NCBI GenBank assembly: GCA_001795035.1
Contig: MGMW01000025.1
Location: 1-28,747 of the forward strand
Direction of reading: 5' to 3'
DNA length: 28,747 nucleotides
Source: Chloroflexi bacterium RBG_13_53_26
Lineage (GTDB): Bacteria; Chloroflexota; Dehalococcoidia; UBA2247; RBG-13-53-26
Positions 1 to 7,942 of the stretch are shown in pieces; positions within the stretch are counted from its first letter, which is position 1; the number at the start of each line of letters is the position of its first letter. The position numbers were made by a program, and so were the translations under genes. The notes beneath the pieces are model-generated. The model did no database searches. It was given only the letters and a program-made list of their open reading frames with translations, and had not been told where the DNA came from.

Positions 1-726
1 AGCTTGAATCTTGGTGGCCATGCCGCCGGTGCCCCTGATGCTGCCAGCACTGCCAGCCATGTGTTCAATACGAGCGTCGATCTTCGTCACGGTGGGGATC
101 AGTTCAGCCTCGGGGGCAAGACGTGGATCTGCTGTGTAGAGTCCAGACACATCGCTGAGCAATACGAGGAGGTCGGCATCCACCAGATTGGCAACCATTG
201 CTGAGAGATTGTCGTTGTCTCCGAATGCCACCTCTCCCTTGATCTCATCGGTGGCTACCACATCGTTTTCATTTATGATGGGCACCACTCTCAAGTCCAG
301 CAAGGACAGAAGGGTGTTGCGAGCGTTTAGATAACCGGCGCGGTGGGAGAGATCTCTTTTGGTGAGCAAAGCCTGTGCCACAACAATACCATGTCTGTCA
401 AAGAGTTGCTCATAAGTGTGCATCAGACAACCCTGGCCTACTGCGGCGAGGGTCTGCTTGAAGGGAATATCCTTTCGGTTCCGGTCGTCGAGCCCTAGCT
501 TCTCCCTTCCGGCAGCTATTGCTCCTGACGAAACAACAATTATTTCTTTCCCCTCTTGGTTCAATCGGGCTACCTGGCCTATCAGGTTAGTCATTCTTTC
601 CAGATCAAGGTGCCCAGTGCCACCAGTTAGGAGGTTGGTGCCCAGCTTGATTACCAAGCGGTGGTAGTGCGAGCCATTCATTGGTGGGCCAGGTTGCCTG
701 ACCTTGTTTCGGTTTGCTTTGTCCAT
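1..726 (-). CDS. proB: Glutamate 5-kinase, N-terminal 242 codons (partial at window edge)
   Basis: Phosphorylates glutamate to glutamyl-5-phosphate, the first step of proline synthesis, in the cytoplasm. I translated the minus strand by hand. The frame is open from ATG at 726 to base 1 without a stop, so the gene runs off the left edge. Visible amino-acid-kinase features are an N-terminal VIKLGTNLL strand, [10 protein letters not shown], the [11 protein letters not shown] substrate loop, [22 protein letters not shown] and [11 protein letters not shown] at the very end. Any PUA domain would lie outside the window. An in-frame ATG at 681 is a less likely start because it would put the kinase strand almost at the N-terminus and has no ribosome site. 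The neighbour proA is not visible. Family assignment is firm. Confidence 0.93.
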   Translation of the reverse strand, partial: MDKANRNKVRQPGPPMNGSHYHRLVIKLGTNLLTGGTGHLDLERMTNLIGQVARLNQEGKEIIVVSSGAIAAGREKLGLDDRNRKDIPFKQTLAAVGQGCLMHTYEQLFDRHGIVVAQALLTKRDLSHRAGYLNARNTLLSLLDLRVVPIINENDVVATDEIKGEVAFGDNDNLSAMVANLVDADLLVLLSDVSGLYTADPRLAPEAELIPTVTKIDARIEHMAGSAGSIRGTGGMATKIQA

Positions 727-742
727 GGCAGCTTAGTCCTAG

Positions 743-772
743 ATTATATAACCTGTGGAGAAACCTTCACAA
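743..772 (-). promoter_or_regulatory. Probable sigma70 promoter for proB
   Basis: On the minus strand there is a perfect -10 box TATAAT (743-748) with TTGTGA (767-772) 18 nt upstream as the -35. Transcription would start near 736, about 10 nt before the proB ATG at 726. The leader would be very short and would exclude most of the weak AGGA ribosome-site candidate. This is inferred from sequence only. Confidence 0.5.
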
Positions 773-834
773 GGAAGGCGGAGATTATGATGGTGACTGT
801 CGTTTCTGAGACTCCGTTTACATGGCCTCCAGCT

Positions 835-863
835 TTGACTGGAACCAGGTCGGCGTGTAGAAT
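835..863 (+). promoter_or_regulatory. Probable sigma70 promoter for the Smr gene
   Basis: TTGACT (835-840), a 17-nt spacer and TAGAAT (858-863) match the -35 and -10 consensus at 5 of 6 bases each, with ideal spacing. A start near 870 gives a leader of about 40 nt before the ATG at 910. The proB promoter lies back to back with it in the same 183-bp divergent gap. Confidence 0.55.
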
Positions 864-909
864 TGGCCCGGCTTGAACAAGAGAAGACAGCCTGAGATGG
901 TTTGTAAAA

Positions 910-1173
910 ATGAGTCCTTCATCATCGTCCTACCTAGAGCTTGATCTACATCGTCTTAATGCTGATGAGGCCATAATAGAACTTGAGGCTTTCCTCTACG
1001 AGGCCTATTGTGCCGGCGTCCCTGCGGTTCGGGTAGTCCACGGGAAAGGGACGGGAATGTTGAGAGACACTGTCCGATCATGGCTGCCGAAGCGAAGTCT
1101 AGTGAAATCTTTCAGGCCGGGCTGGACATGGGAGGGTGGCGACGGCGTCACCATCGTTGAGCTTACTGATTAG
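910..1173 (+). CDS. Standalone Smr-domain protein
   Basis: An 87-residue protein that is almost entirely one Smr (small MutS-related) domain, the fold found at the C-terminus of MutS2, where it acts on nucleic acid as a nuclease. The usual LDLHG motif appears as LDLHR near residue 12, followed by VVHGKGTGMLRD (about 43-54) and a closing GGDGVTIVEL. There is no MutS ATPase here, so it is a free-standing Smr protein and its substrate cannot be told from sequence. The start is the first ATG, with only a weak purine-rich ribosome site, and it fits the domain boundary. It converges on mutM with a 12-bp gap. The replacement of the Gly after the conserved His may change activity. Confidence 0.85.
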   Translation: MSPSSSSYLELDLHRLNADEAIIELEAFLYEAYCAGVPAVRVVHGKGTGMLRDTVRSWLPKRSLVKSFRPGWTWEGGDGVTIVELTD

Positions 1174-1185
1174 CCATACAAGTCA

Positions 1186-2001
1186 TTACATCGTCTGGCA
1201 TCTGGGGCAGAAGTATGAGCCTCGCCCTCGCAGTGGGATACGCTTGATAGGGGTATTGCAGCGATAGCATCGTTCCCCACGGCGGTGGGCGACCTGAAAA
1301 AAGAGGTGGGCAAACCCTGGTTCGCCGTTGGGTAGTTGATAGGTGTTGACGCTGGCCCCACAGCGCGCGATAGCCTCCGTCAACACATGCCCGATAGCTC
1401 GATACAGTCGCTCGGTTTCTCGCGTGGAGAGGTCACTGGCTTTCTTCAGGGGGTGGATACGCGCCTCGAAGAGGGCTTCATCAGCGTACATGTTGCCGAT
1501 CCCGGCGATGGCGGTCTGGTCGCAGAGCAAGACCTTTATGGGAACCTTGTGCTGTCCCAGGGCTTTGCGCAAAGCCCATATGGTGAAGCGGTGATCCAGA
1601 GGCTCAGGGCCGAGGAAGCCGACCACTTCAATTTCGTTATCTACTAACCACACGGCCCCGAACTTTCGCTGGTCCAGGAAGTGAAGGTTGGTGCCATTGT
1701 CCAGGTGCAATATGGCTCTTGTATGCAGTTCGGGGATGGTAGACGATGGCTGAAGCAGTAGACAGCCAGTCATCTTAAGATGCAGAATCAGTTTCTTTCC
1801 GTTGGCCAGATCAAAGAGCAGATACTTTCCCCTGCGGCGGATGCTCTTGACTGTCTGGCTGGAGAGTTCGTGGCAGAAATCCTCAGCTGAGGGCTGACGA
1901 ACTAACTTGGGCCAAAGTAGGGTGACCTTTGTGAAGCGTTGCCCCACTAGCCTTGTAATGAGGTCATTCTTGATGGTCTCCACCTCTGGTAGCTCAGGCA
2001 T
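1186..2001 (-). CDS. mutM: Formamidopyrimidine-DNA glycosylase
   Basis: A base-excision-repair enzyme (Fpg) that removes 8-oxoguanine and formamidopyrimidines and nicks the abasic site. The start gives the classic MPELPEVET N-terminus: Pro2 is the catalytic nucleophile and Glu3 the acid. Lys59 in RRGKYLLF matches the conserved DNA-phosphate lysine. The H2TH region carries AGIGNMYADEALFEARIHP. A C-terminal C4 zinc finger (CYRC...CPRC) is intact. At 271 residues it is full length. A GGAG sits about 10 nt before the ATG. It is the last gene of the long minus-strand run, 19 nt after purB, so it is probably read through from the purine genes. Its presence there fits a nucleotide-quality theme, but that is an inference. 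Confidence 0.96.
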   Translation of the reverse strand: MPELPEVETIKNDLITRLVGQRFTKVTLLWPKLVRQPSAEDFCHELSSQTVKSIRRRGKYLLFDLANGKKLILHLKMTGCLLLQPSSTIPELHTRAILHLDNGTNLHFLDQRKFGAVWLVDNEIEVVGFLGPEPLDHRFTIWALRKALGQHKVPIKVLLCDQTAIAGIGNMYADEALFEARIHPLKKASDLSTRETERLYRAIGHVLTEAIARCGASVNTYQLPNGEPGFAHLFFQVAHRRGERCYRCNTPIKRIPLRGRGSYFCPRCQTM

Positions 2002-2020
2002 CTTTATCTAACTCCTCTAG

Positions 2021-3316
2021 CTAGTTTTCCATTTGCAGATGCTGGAAGATCTGGTCTATGTGCTTCAGATAGTATTGGTAGTTGAAGAGGTGTTCCAGTT
2101 CTGCCGCTGGTAGGAGGGCAATAACCTCGGTGTCGGCCTTCAGCAGTTGCAGGAAGTTGCCCTTTCCCTTCCAGGCCTTCATGGCGCTGCCCTGCACCAG
2201 TTCGTAGGCTTTCTGACGGGTGATGCCCTTATCGATCAACGCTAGGAGCACTCGCTGGGAGAAGACCAGTCCCCCTGTAAGCTTCAGATTCTCTTCCATC
2301 CGCTGGGGATGAACCTGAAGGTCCTTCATGATGGTGGTGAAGAGATTCAGGATATAGTCTAGCACCAGGCAGGAGTCGGGCAGGATGATACGCTCGGTGG
2401 AAGAGTGACTGATATCGCGCTCATGCCACAGGGCGATATTCTCCAGTGAGGTGAGGGCGTAGCCCCGTACCAGGCGGGCCAACCCGCAGATGCGCTCACA
2501 GAGTTCCGGATTGCGTTTGTGGGGCATGGCGGAACTCCCGGTCTGTCCGGATTCAAAGGGTTCCTCTGCCTCAAGGACTTCGGTTCTTTGAAGCGCCCGG
2601 ATTTCGGTGGCGAATTTCTCCAAGGAGCCGGCGATGATGGCCAAAGTGGTCACAAACTGGGCATGGCGATCTCTCTGCAGAATCTGGCTGGACACAGGTG
2701 CTGGAGCAAGCCCCAACTTGGCGCAGGCTATCTCTTCCACCTCCGGTCGGACTGTGGCGTAGGTGCCTACGGCTCCAGAGATTTTGCCCACACTAATTGC
2801 GTTCTCGGCTTCCGTCAGCCTGTGGGCATTGCGCTTCATTTCTTCGGCCCACAGAGCCAGCTTGAGTCCGAAGGTGATCGGTTCTGCGTGAACGCCATGG
2901 GTACGCCCTATCATGATAGTATGCTTGTGCTCGATAGCCTTCTTCTTCAGCACGGCGGTGACTTCAACGACATCCTTAGCCAGGGTATCTGCTGCTTCCA
3001 GCAGTTGCAGGCTGAGGGCGGTGTCCATGATGTCGGAGGAGGTAAGTCCCAGATGGATGAAGCGGCTTTCCTCACCGAGGCTCTCAGCCACGGCGTTCAG
3101 AAAGGCAGTCATGTCATGGTGGGTCACCTTGAGGATATCCTCAAAACGGGTCTGGTTGAAGTAAGCTTTTCTTATCTTGGGTAGTTCCTCTTTGGGGATA
3201 ACCCCCAGATCAGCCCATGCCTCGCATACGGCGATCTCCACCTGCAGCCATTTGCTGAATTTGTTTTCGTCTGACCAGACTTCCTTCATCCCTGGCCGGG
3301 AGTACCGCTCAATCAT
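2021..3316 (-). CDS. purB: Adenylosuccinate lyase
   Basis: Catalyses two fumarate-releasing steps of purine synthesis: SAICAR to AICAR, and adenylosuccinate to AMP. The 431-residue length is normal for the short bacterial type. The three fumarase/aspartase-superfamily signature regions are present: TSSDIMDTAL, GRTHGVHAEPITFG, and the flexible loop GSSAMPHKRNP that carries the catalytic Ser. The start ATG at 3316 has GGAG 8 nt upstream and gives the usual MIERYSRPGMKEVW N-terminus. It follows purE by 69 nt and precedes mutM by 19 nt, consistent with one transcript. Confidence 0.97.
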   Translation of the reverse strand: MIERYSRPGMKEVWSDENKFSKWLQVEIAVCEAWADLGVIPKEELPKIRKAYFNQTRFEDILKVTHHDMTAFLNAVAESLGEESRFIHLGLTSSDIMDTALSLQLLEAADTLAKDVVEVTAVLKKKAIEHKHTIMIGRTHGVHAEPITFGLKLALWAEEMKRNAHRLTEAENAISVGKISGAVGTYATVRPEVEEIACAKLGLAPAPVSSQILQRDRHAQFVTTLAIIAGSLEKFATEIRALQRTEVLEAEEPFESGQTGSSAMPHKRNPELCERICGLARLVRGYALTSLENIALWHERDISHSSTERIILPDSCLVLDYILNLFTTIMKDLQVHPQRMEENLKLTGGLVFSQRVLLALIDKGITRQKAYELVQGSAMKAWKGKGNFLQLLKADTEVIALLPAAELEHLFNYQYYLKHIDQIFQHLQMEN

Positions 3317-3385
3317 CTTTCACTCTCCATTCAGTTGCGGGCTGGGGGTACCCAAGGACCTGCCAGCCAGGCAGTGAGAATGGTA

Positions 3386-3865
3386 TCAACCTTGTGCCAG
3401 CTTCTTGCGATATTCTTCGTAGGCCTCCCTTATCCTGTCGTGTTTCAACCCCAGTATCTGGGCGGCAAAGAGGGCCGCATTTTTTGCCCCGGCGGAACCG
3501 ATAGCGACGCAAGCTACCGGCACACCACCTGGCATCTGGATTATGGAGAGCAGGCTATCAACGCCCTTGAGGTCACTGGTGGGCAAAGGAACACCGATAA
3601 CCGGAAGCATGGTCCAACTGGCCAGGACACCGGGGAGGTGTGCGGCCGCTCCTGCACAGGCAATGAGGACCTCCAACCCGCGTCCTTGTGCTTTTAGTCC
3701 ATATTCACGCGCCTTCTCAGGTGTGCGATGGGCCGACGCTATGCGGACCTCGTAGGGTATGCCCAGCTCCTCTAGCATATCTATGGTCGGCTTTATGAGC
3801 TGTTCATCTGATTTGCTGCCCATCACTACGCCCACGATGGGTATGGCTTGTCTGGGATCTGCCAT
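3386..3865 (-). CDS. purE: N5-carboxyaminoimidazole ribonucleotide mutase
   Basis: PurE moves the carboxyl group of N5-CAIR to give CAIR in purine synthesis. Visible hallmarks are [10 protein letters not shown] near the N-terminus, [10 protein letters not shown] with the active-site His, and the small-residue core [13 protein letters not shown]. The length (159 residues) fits a class I, PurK-dependent enzyme, but no purK is in this window. I prefer ATG 3865 over an upstream GTG at 3877 because GAGGTTAGAA precedes it with good spacing. The gap to the geranylgeranyl-reductase-like gene upstream is 16 nt, implying co-transcription. Confidence 0.96.
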   Translation of the reverse strand: MADPRQAIPIVGVVMGSKSDEQLIKPTIDMLEELGIPYEVRIASAHRTPEKAREYGLKAQGRGLEVLIACAGAAAHLPGVLASWTMLPVIGVPLPTSDLKGVDSLLSIIQMPGGVPVACVAIGSAGAKNAALFAAQILGLKHDRIREAYEEYRKKLAQG

Positions 3866-3881
3866 TTCTAACCTCACTTGG

Positions 3882-5036
3882 TCATATACTTAGTAAATCA
3901 AACAGGCCATCAAAGGGCTCCAGCTTTTGCTTGATGGTAGCATAGGTTTCCTCGCCGCGGAGCACGCGACAACAAGCTCTCCACAGACGGTCGCTTTTCT
4001 CTATTGCGCCGAAATACAACCATGGGAGCCAGGTGAAGAGCCGGGCCAGACCGCGGGCAACTTTGAGTTCAGGCATTATCTCTCTGTCTACGGCACCTTC
4101 GTAAGCTCGCAGATCTACGTTGTCGGTCTGCAAACATTGACTGATGATCGGGGCAGCGATCTGAGCACTTCTGATGGCATTGTAGATGCCCTCGCCAGTC
4201 AGTGGGTCCACCAGCCCAGCAGCATCCCCGAGGAGCAGGCATTGCTTCGACTGAATAGCCATACCCTTCCTACGCACCGGCAGATAGTGACTTTTCAATC
4301 TGATTACCGAATGGCTTTCCAGGTCATACGATTTCAATAGAGCCCGGTAGCCAGACTTGAGCCGTTTCGCTTGGCGGAGCGGACCTCCCACACCAACGGA
4401 CAGATGATCCTTTTTGGGAAAGACCCAGCCATATCCGCCCCGAATATGCCCCAAGCTTAGCCCCATCAGGCGTTCCCATTGTACCAGTCTTTGGCTGGAA
4501 ACTGAAATTTCTGCTTCCAGTCCGATGCCGAAGTTGATGCCCTGCATCAGGCCGAGATTGAAGGCTACTGTGCTTCTGGCGCCATCTGCACCGGCCAGGA
4601 TGCGGGCCGTGAATGCGTTGTGTGTGGTGACGATGTTGACCCCTGGAGCGGTTGCGTCTATTTCACAAACCTTTTCATCATCAATCAGCACAGCGCCTGC
4701 CTCTCTAGCTCTCTGAGCAAGGAGATAATCGAACTCATCGCGCATCACCATGTAGACCAAGGGCTTGGTGTAGGATCTGGAGAATGCCCTATTGCCCTTG
4801 TAGACGGCCTTGGCTCCGTGCACCACATCTCGTGCTACTGGCCTTATGTCAAAATCAAGCAGTTTAGCTGTCTTCACAGTGATGCCTCCGGCACAGGGTT
4901 TATGTCGAGGTAGCCTCTCTTTCTCCAGTATAAGGACATCCACACCCTTGCGAGCCAGCTCGTAGCCTAGGATAGCCCCGGCGGGCCCCGTGCCAACGAC
5001 GATCACATCGTAAGAGCGCTTTGTGGTGTCTTTCAT
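3882..5036 (-). CDS. FAD-dependent geranylgeranyl reductase family protein
   Basis: A flavoprotein of the geranylgeranyl-reductase / ChlP-like family, which reduces isoprenoid double bonds in lipids, quinones or pigments. The N-terminus has a dinucleotide-binding loop [10 protein letters not shown], followed by the family mark RHKPCAGG, a mid-protein GADGARSTV and a second FAD motif [18 protein letters not shown]. At about 384 residues it is full length. ATG 5036 is chosen over GTG 5048 because GGTGAG lies about 7 nt upstream. It sits inside a purine/t6A run, 63 nt after sua5 and 16 nt before purE. The substrate (a menaquinone side chain or another prenyl chain) cannot be told. No transmembrane segment is evident. 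Confidence 0.87.
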   Translation of the reverse strand: MKDTTKRSYDVIVVGTGPAGAILGYELARKGVDVLILEKERLPRHKPCAGGITVKTAKLLDFDIRPVARDVVHGAKAVYKGNRAFSRSYTKPLVYMVMRDEFDYLLAQRAREAGAVLIDDEKVCEIDATAPGVNIVTTHNAFTARILAGADGARSTVAFNLGLMQGINFGIGLEAEISVSSQRLVQWERLMGLSLGHIRGGYGWVFPKKDHLSVGVGGPLRQAKRLKSGYRALLKSYDLESHSVIRLKSHYLPVRRKGMAIQSKQCLLLGDAAGLVDPLTGEGIYNAIRSAQIAAPIISQCLQTDNVDLRAYEGAVDREIMPELKVARGLARLFTWLPWLYFGAIEKSDRLWRACCRVLRGEETYATIKQKLEPFDGLFDLLSI

Positions 5037-5099
5037 CAGTTGACTCACCCAGCGCGTTCGCTTGTCCTAAGGTTAAGTCCCAGGGGAGCAGCGAGGCAT

Positions 5100-6113
5100 T
5101 CAGCGCGAAGCTGCCCTTCTCAGGCGGTCCATTATGGCAACCCCTATTCCCTTCTCCTCTACCTTCTCTATAATCATCTCGTCTACACCCAGTTCATCCA
5201 GTTCGCGCATGATGGCAAACATCTGCATTGCATATACTTTAAGGTCCTGAGGCATCGATCTCACAACAACGTCTATGTTGCTGTGCAGAGATTGGGGTTG
5301 GCGACTGAGTATGCCCACCTTGATTCCCTTCTTGGTATGGTGTGCAATCAGCCGATCTATCGCCTTCTGATCTGCTAGTTCCACCAAGGTGACCCGAGCC
5401 TGTGGGCTGTAGTGTCGATAACGGGTGCCTGGAGACCTTTTGAGGAGATTCCCCTCTGCAGCCGGGACCACTTTACCGATGAAAGGCTCAAGTTCCTCCC
5501 ATGTTACTGACCCTGGCCTCAATATGGCGGGAAGGCGGTGGGAAAGGTCCAGTACAGTGGATTCGACACCGACCTCAACAGGCCCGCCATCGAGGATCAT
5601 ATCGATTTCCCCTTTCAGGTCCTGGAGAACATGCCTGCCAGTGGTGGGGCTGGGACGACCTGACAGATTGGCGCTGGGGGCGGCGATGGGATGGCCCAGA
5701 GCTCGGATCAGGGCAAGGGCGATGATGTTTCTTGGCATCCTGACGGCCACGGTTTCCTGCCCACCGGTCACTGCATCCGACACCTGCCTGGACTTCCTGA
5801 AGATCAGTGTCAAGGGCCCGGGCCAGAACTGCTTCATCAAGGGAATTGCCTCGGTTGAAATATCATCGACGAGGACTCTCAAGTCTTCCAGCGCAGCTAC
5901 ATGAACTATCATGGGATTGTCGGTGGGGCGGTGTTTGGCGGAGAAGATTTTTTTTACGGCGTCTGGGTTGAGGGCGTCTGCCCCCAGTCCGTAGACAGTT
6001 TCAGTGGGAAAGGCGACCAACCCTCCTCCCCGCAGTATATCAGCAGCCCTGTTGATGACTGCCAGGTCGGGCTGTGTTGGACTTACCTCTATCAGCAGTG
6101 TCTCTCGTCGCAT
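5100..6113 (-). CDS. tsaC: L-threonylcarbamoyladenylate synthase (Sua5 type)
   Basis: Makes threonylcarbamoyl-AMP from Thr, bicarbonate and ATP, the first step of t6A37 tRNA modification. The YrdC domain fills about residues 1-195 (VAFPTETVYGLGADA, HRPTDNPMIVHV, APSANLSGRPSPT). It is followed by the SPGTRYRHYSPQA linker and a C-terminal Sua5 domain, so this is the long Sua5 form (337 residues) rather than the short TsaC/YrdC form. The start codon lies 1 nt after the TGA of a 30-codon ORF that duplicates this gene's own 5' end (see 6115-6207). GGGGGA lies about 7 nt before the ATG. The remaining t6A genes are immediately upstream. Confidence 0.95.
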   Translation of the reverse strand: MRRETLLIEVSPTQPDLAVINRAADILRGGGLVAFPTETVYGLGADALNPDAVKKIFSAKHRPTDNPMIVHVAALEDLRVLVDDISTEAIPLMKQFWPGPLTLIFRKSRQVSDAVTGGQETVAVRMPRNIIALALIRALGHPIAAPSANLSGRPSPTTGRHVLQDLKGEIDMILDGGPVEVGVESTVLDLSHRLPAILRPGSVTWEELEPFIGKVVPAAEGNLLKRSPGTRYRHYSPQARVTLVELADQKAIDRLIAHHTKKGIKVGILSRQPQSLHSNIDVVVRSMPQDLKVYAMQMFAIMRELDELGVDEMIIEKVEEKGIGVAIMDRLRRAASR

Positions 6114-6207
6114 CTCATATCCCCCGCAGTATATCAGCAGCCCTGTTGATGACTTCTGGGTCAGGTTCTGCCGGATTGACCTCTATCAGCAATGTTTCCC
6201 GGCGCAT
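6028..6207 (-). repeat. Tandem partial duplication of the sua5 5' end, period 94 bp
   Basis: Copy B (6028-6113) is the start of the real sua5. Copy A (6122-6207) lies directly upstream of it on the minus strand. The 33 bases 6028-6060 and 6122-6154 are identical. The remaining 53 bases, up to each ATG, carry about 14 differences, roughly half of them silent. The 94-bp period is not a multiple of three, so the copies are in different frames. Divergence is clearly uneven along the repeat. Confidence 0.9.
6115..6207 (-). CDS. 30-codon ORF: duplicated Sua5 N-terminus, possible leader peptide or remnant
   Basis: ATG at 6207 opens a 30-residue frame starting MRRETLLIEV, which matches the first 29 residues of Sua5 apart from about five substitutions in the middle. 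It ends in TGA (6115-6117) one base before the sua5 ATG. A GGAGAG ribosome site precedes it, and it overlaps the last 22 nt of tsaD. It cannot encode a working YrdC domain. It may couple tsaD translation to sua5 by stop-restart, or be a passive remnant of duplication. Whether it is translated is unknown. Confidence 0.5.
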   Translation of the reverse strand: MRRETLLIEVNPAEPDPEVINRAADILRGI

Positions 6208-7208
6208 CCTATACTCTCCAGAGGGGCATTGGGGATGGCGTTGAGGTCGAGCTGAGACATCTCTCCGTATTTTAACCTGGCGGCGCCAGCGGCAGCTACC
6301 ATGGCGGCGTTATCTGTGCATAGATCACGCCGAGGAAAGAACACCTGAAGACCCTGCCGGCCGCAGGCTGCGGAGAAATCCTCTCTCAATCTACTGTTAA
6401 TGGACACTCCTCCCGTAATACTGACTGCAGATACTCCCTTGTGCAGGGCAGCCTGCAGGGTTTTCGATACCAGCACATCGACCACGGCCTGCTGGAAACT
6501 GGCAGCGATGTCCGGCAGAGGCAACGTTTCCCTGTCCCTGCCCTTGAACATGTTGACCACGGAGGTTTTCAAGCCGCTGAAGCTGAAATCGAACGATCGG
6601 CTACGCCCCAGAGGCCTGGGCAGGTTGAAGGCTGCCCTGTTCCCCTGAGTGGCAAGACTCTCGATGGCAGGCCCGCCCGGGAAGCCAAGCCCGAGGAACT
6701 TGGAGATCTTGTCAAAGGCCTCTCCGGCGGCATCATCCAGAGTGTTGCCCATCACTTCATATTGGCACAGTTCTTTTACGTGGACAAGCATGGTGTGCCC
6801 GCCCGAGACGGTCAGGCAAACATGTGGCAGTGGCGTCCCAGGATTGCTGAGGATATTGGCGAATATATGTCCTTCGATATGGTGTATCCCTATCAGTGGC
6901 ACTTTCAGGGCGTAGGCCATGGCCTTGGCCGCTGATACCCCCACAATCAGGGAGCCTACCAGACCATACTTCGAGGTTACAGCAACAGCATCTACTTCGG
7001 TGTGCGTCTTTCCGGCTGAATCGAAGGCCTCCTGAATGACATAGCCGATGGCTTCGACGTGTTTTCTGGAGGCTACCTCCGGGACGATGCCCCCGAATCT
7101 GGCATGAAGGTCTATCTGCGAGGCGATCACGTTGGAGAGGATAGTCCCGTCAGCAACCAGCGCTGCCGCAGTTTCATCACAGGATGTTTCAATACCCAGA
7201 ACCAACAT
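6186..7208 (-). CDS. tsaD: tRNA t6A threonylcarbamoyltransferase subunit TsaD
   Basis: Transfers the threonylcarbamoyl group to A37 of ANN-decoding tRNAs, with TsaB and TsaE. It is an ASKHA-fold protein of 340 residues, a normal length. Visible marks are MLVLGIETSCDET at the N-terminus, the metal-binding HIEGH (His110, His114), VSGGHTMLV, and GGVSINSRLREDF near the C-terminus. ATG 7208 has AGAGG upstream. TsaB ends 29 nt before it. Its stop codon falls inside the duplicated sua5 start, suggesting that tsaD and sua5 originally overlapped directly. Confidence 0.97.
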   Translation of the reverse strand: MLVLGIETSCDETAAALVADGTILSNVIASQIDLHARFGGIVPEVASRKHVEAIGYVIQEAFDSAGKTHTEVDAVAVTSKYGLVGSLIVGVSAAKAMAYALKVPLIGIHHIEGHIFANILSNPGTPLPHVCLTVSGGHTMLVHVKELCQYEVMGNTLDDAAGEAFDKISKFLGLGFPGGPAIESLATQGNRAAFNLPRPLGRSRSFDFSFSGLKTSVVNMFKGRDRETLPLPDIAASFQQAVVDVLVSKTLQAALHKGVSAVSITGGVSINSRLREDFSAACGRQGLQVFFPRRDLCTDNAAMVAAAGAARLKYGEMSQLDLNAIPNAPLESIGCAGKHC

Positions 7209-7237
7209 ATTGATCTGCCTCTCGACGTCAGAAGGTC

Positions 7238-7942
7238 CTATTCATCTCCTGCTTCCGTTTCCTTCTTGCGTAGGAGAGCCTGGGCCAGCGATTCGCCCAG
7301 ATACAATGGCACGAGGGAAAACGCATCATCCGCAGCACCCGCTGCAAATCGGGTCAGTGACAGCAAGGCAACCACGCACCCGCTTGAGGTATCTGACGGG
7401 CTGCCAAAACCAGCCAGGTCACCCAGTTCGCCGGTTATTGCCCGTCGATACAGATGTGCTGGCTTACCCAGGAAGAGGGCGGGTTCCTTCACTCTCTCCG
7501 TTAACCCTTTTATATTGCCCACGTAGTAATCGCCTTCCATTGCCAGCGTCTTCCCTCGGGCGCGGTAGAAAGCGGAGTAGACGTTCTCTCTGCCTGCATC
7601 GACTAGGGGACAGAGCAGGATGGAGGCGCTTCTGGCTTGATATGCTATAGCCTCCAGGGATGATATGCCGCAGATGGGCTTGTTCACTGCATAAGCCAGG
7701 GTTTTGGCTACCGTTACGCCTACTCTCACCCCTGTCCAGGACCCGGGTCCTATTCCCACTGCCAGCCCGTCGATCTCTGCCAGAGTGAGGCCAGCGCGTT
7801 TCAGCACCAGGTCAGTGCTGATGATTATCCTCTGAAGCGAGTTGTCCCTGGCTTCCCAGGCAAAATCTGTGACCATGCGATCACCATCGATCAGGCCGAT
7901 GGTATTGGTAAGGTTTGCGGTATCGATCCCCAGTACTCTCAT
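7238..7942 (-). CDS. tsaB: t6A biosynthesis protein TsaB
   Basis: An inactive ASKHA paralogue that pairs with TsaD in the bacterial t6A complex. MRVLGIDTANLTNTIGL at the start and VGIGPGSWTGVRVGV near residue 67 are characteristic of the family, as is the following AYAVNKPICGISSLEA. The length (234 residues) is usual. Its ATG overlaps the tsaE stop codon by four bases (ATGA), a sign of translational coupling. In other bacteria some TsaB proteins carry a fused RimI acetyltransferase; here none is attached and none is nearby. Confidence 0.95.
   Translation of the reverse strand: MRVLGIDTANLTNTIGLIDGDRMVTDFAWEARDNSLQRIIISTDLVLKRAGLTLAEIDGLAVGIGPGSWTGVRVGVTVAKTLAYAVNKPICGISSLEAIAYQARSASILLCPLVDAGRENVYSAFYRARGKTLAMEGDYYVGNIKGLTERVKEPALFLGKPAHLYRRAITGELGDLAGFGSPSDTSSGCVVALLSLTRFAAGAADDAFSLVPLYLGESLAQALLRKKETEAGDE

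Noticed and set aside
2519..3184. A 221-codon frame antisense to purB
   Set aside because: It overlaps the conserved catalytic part of purB and its product resembles nothing.
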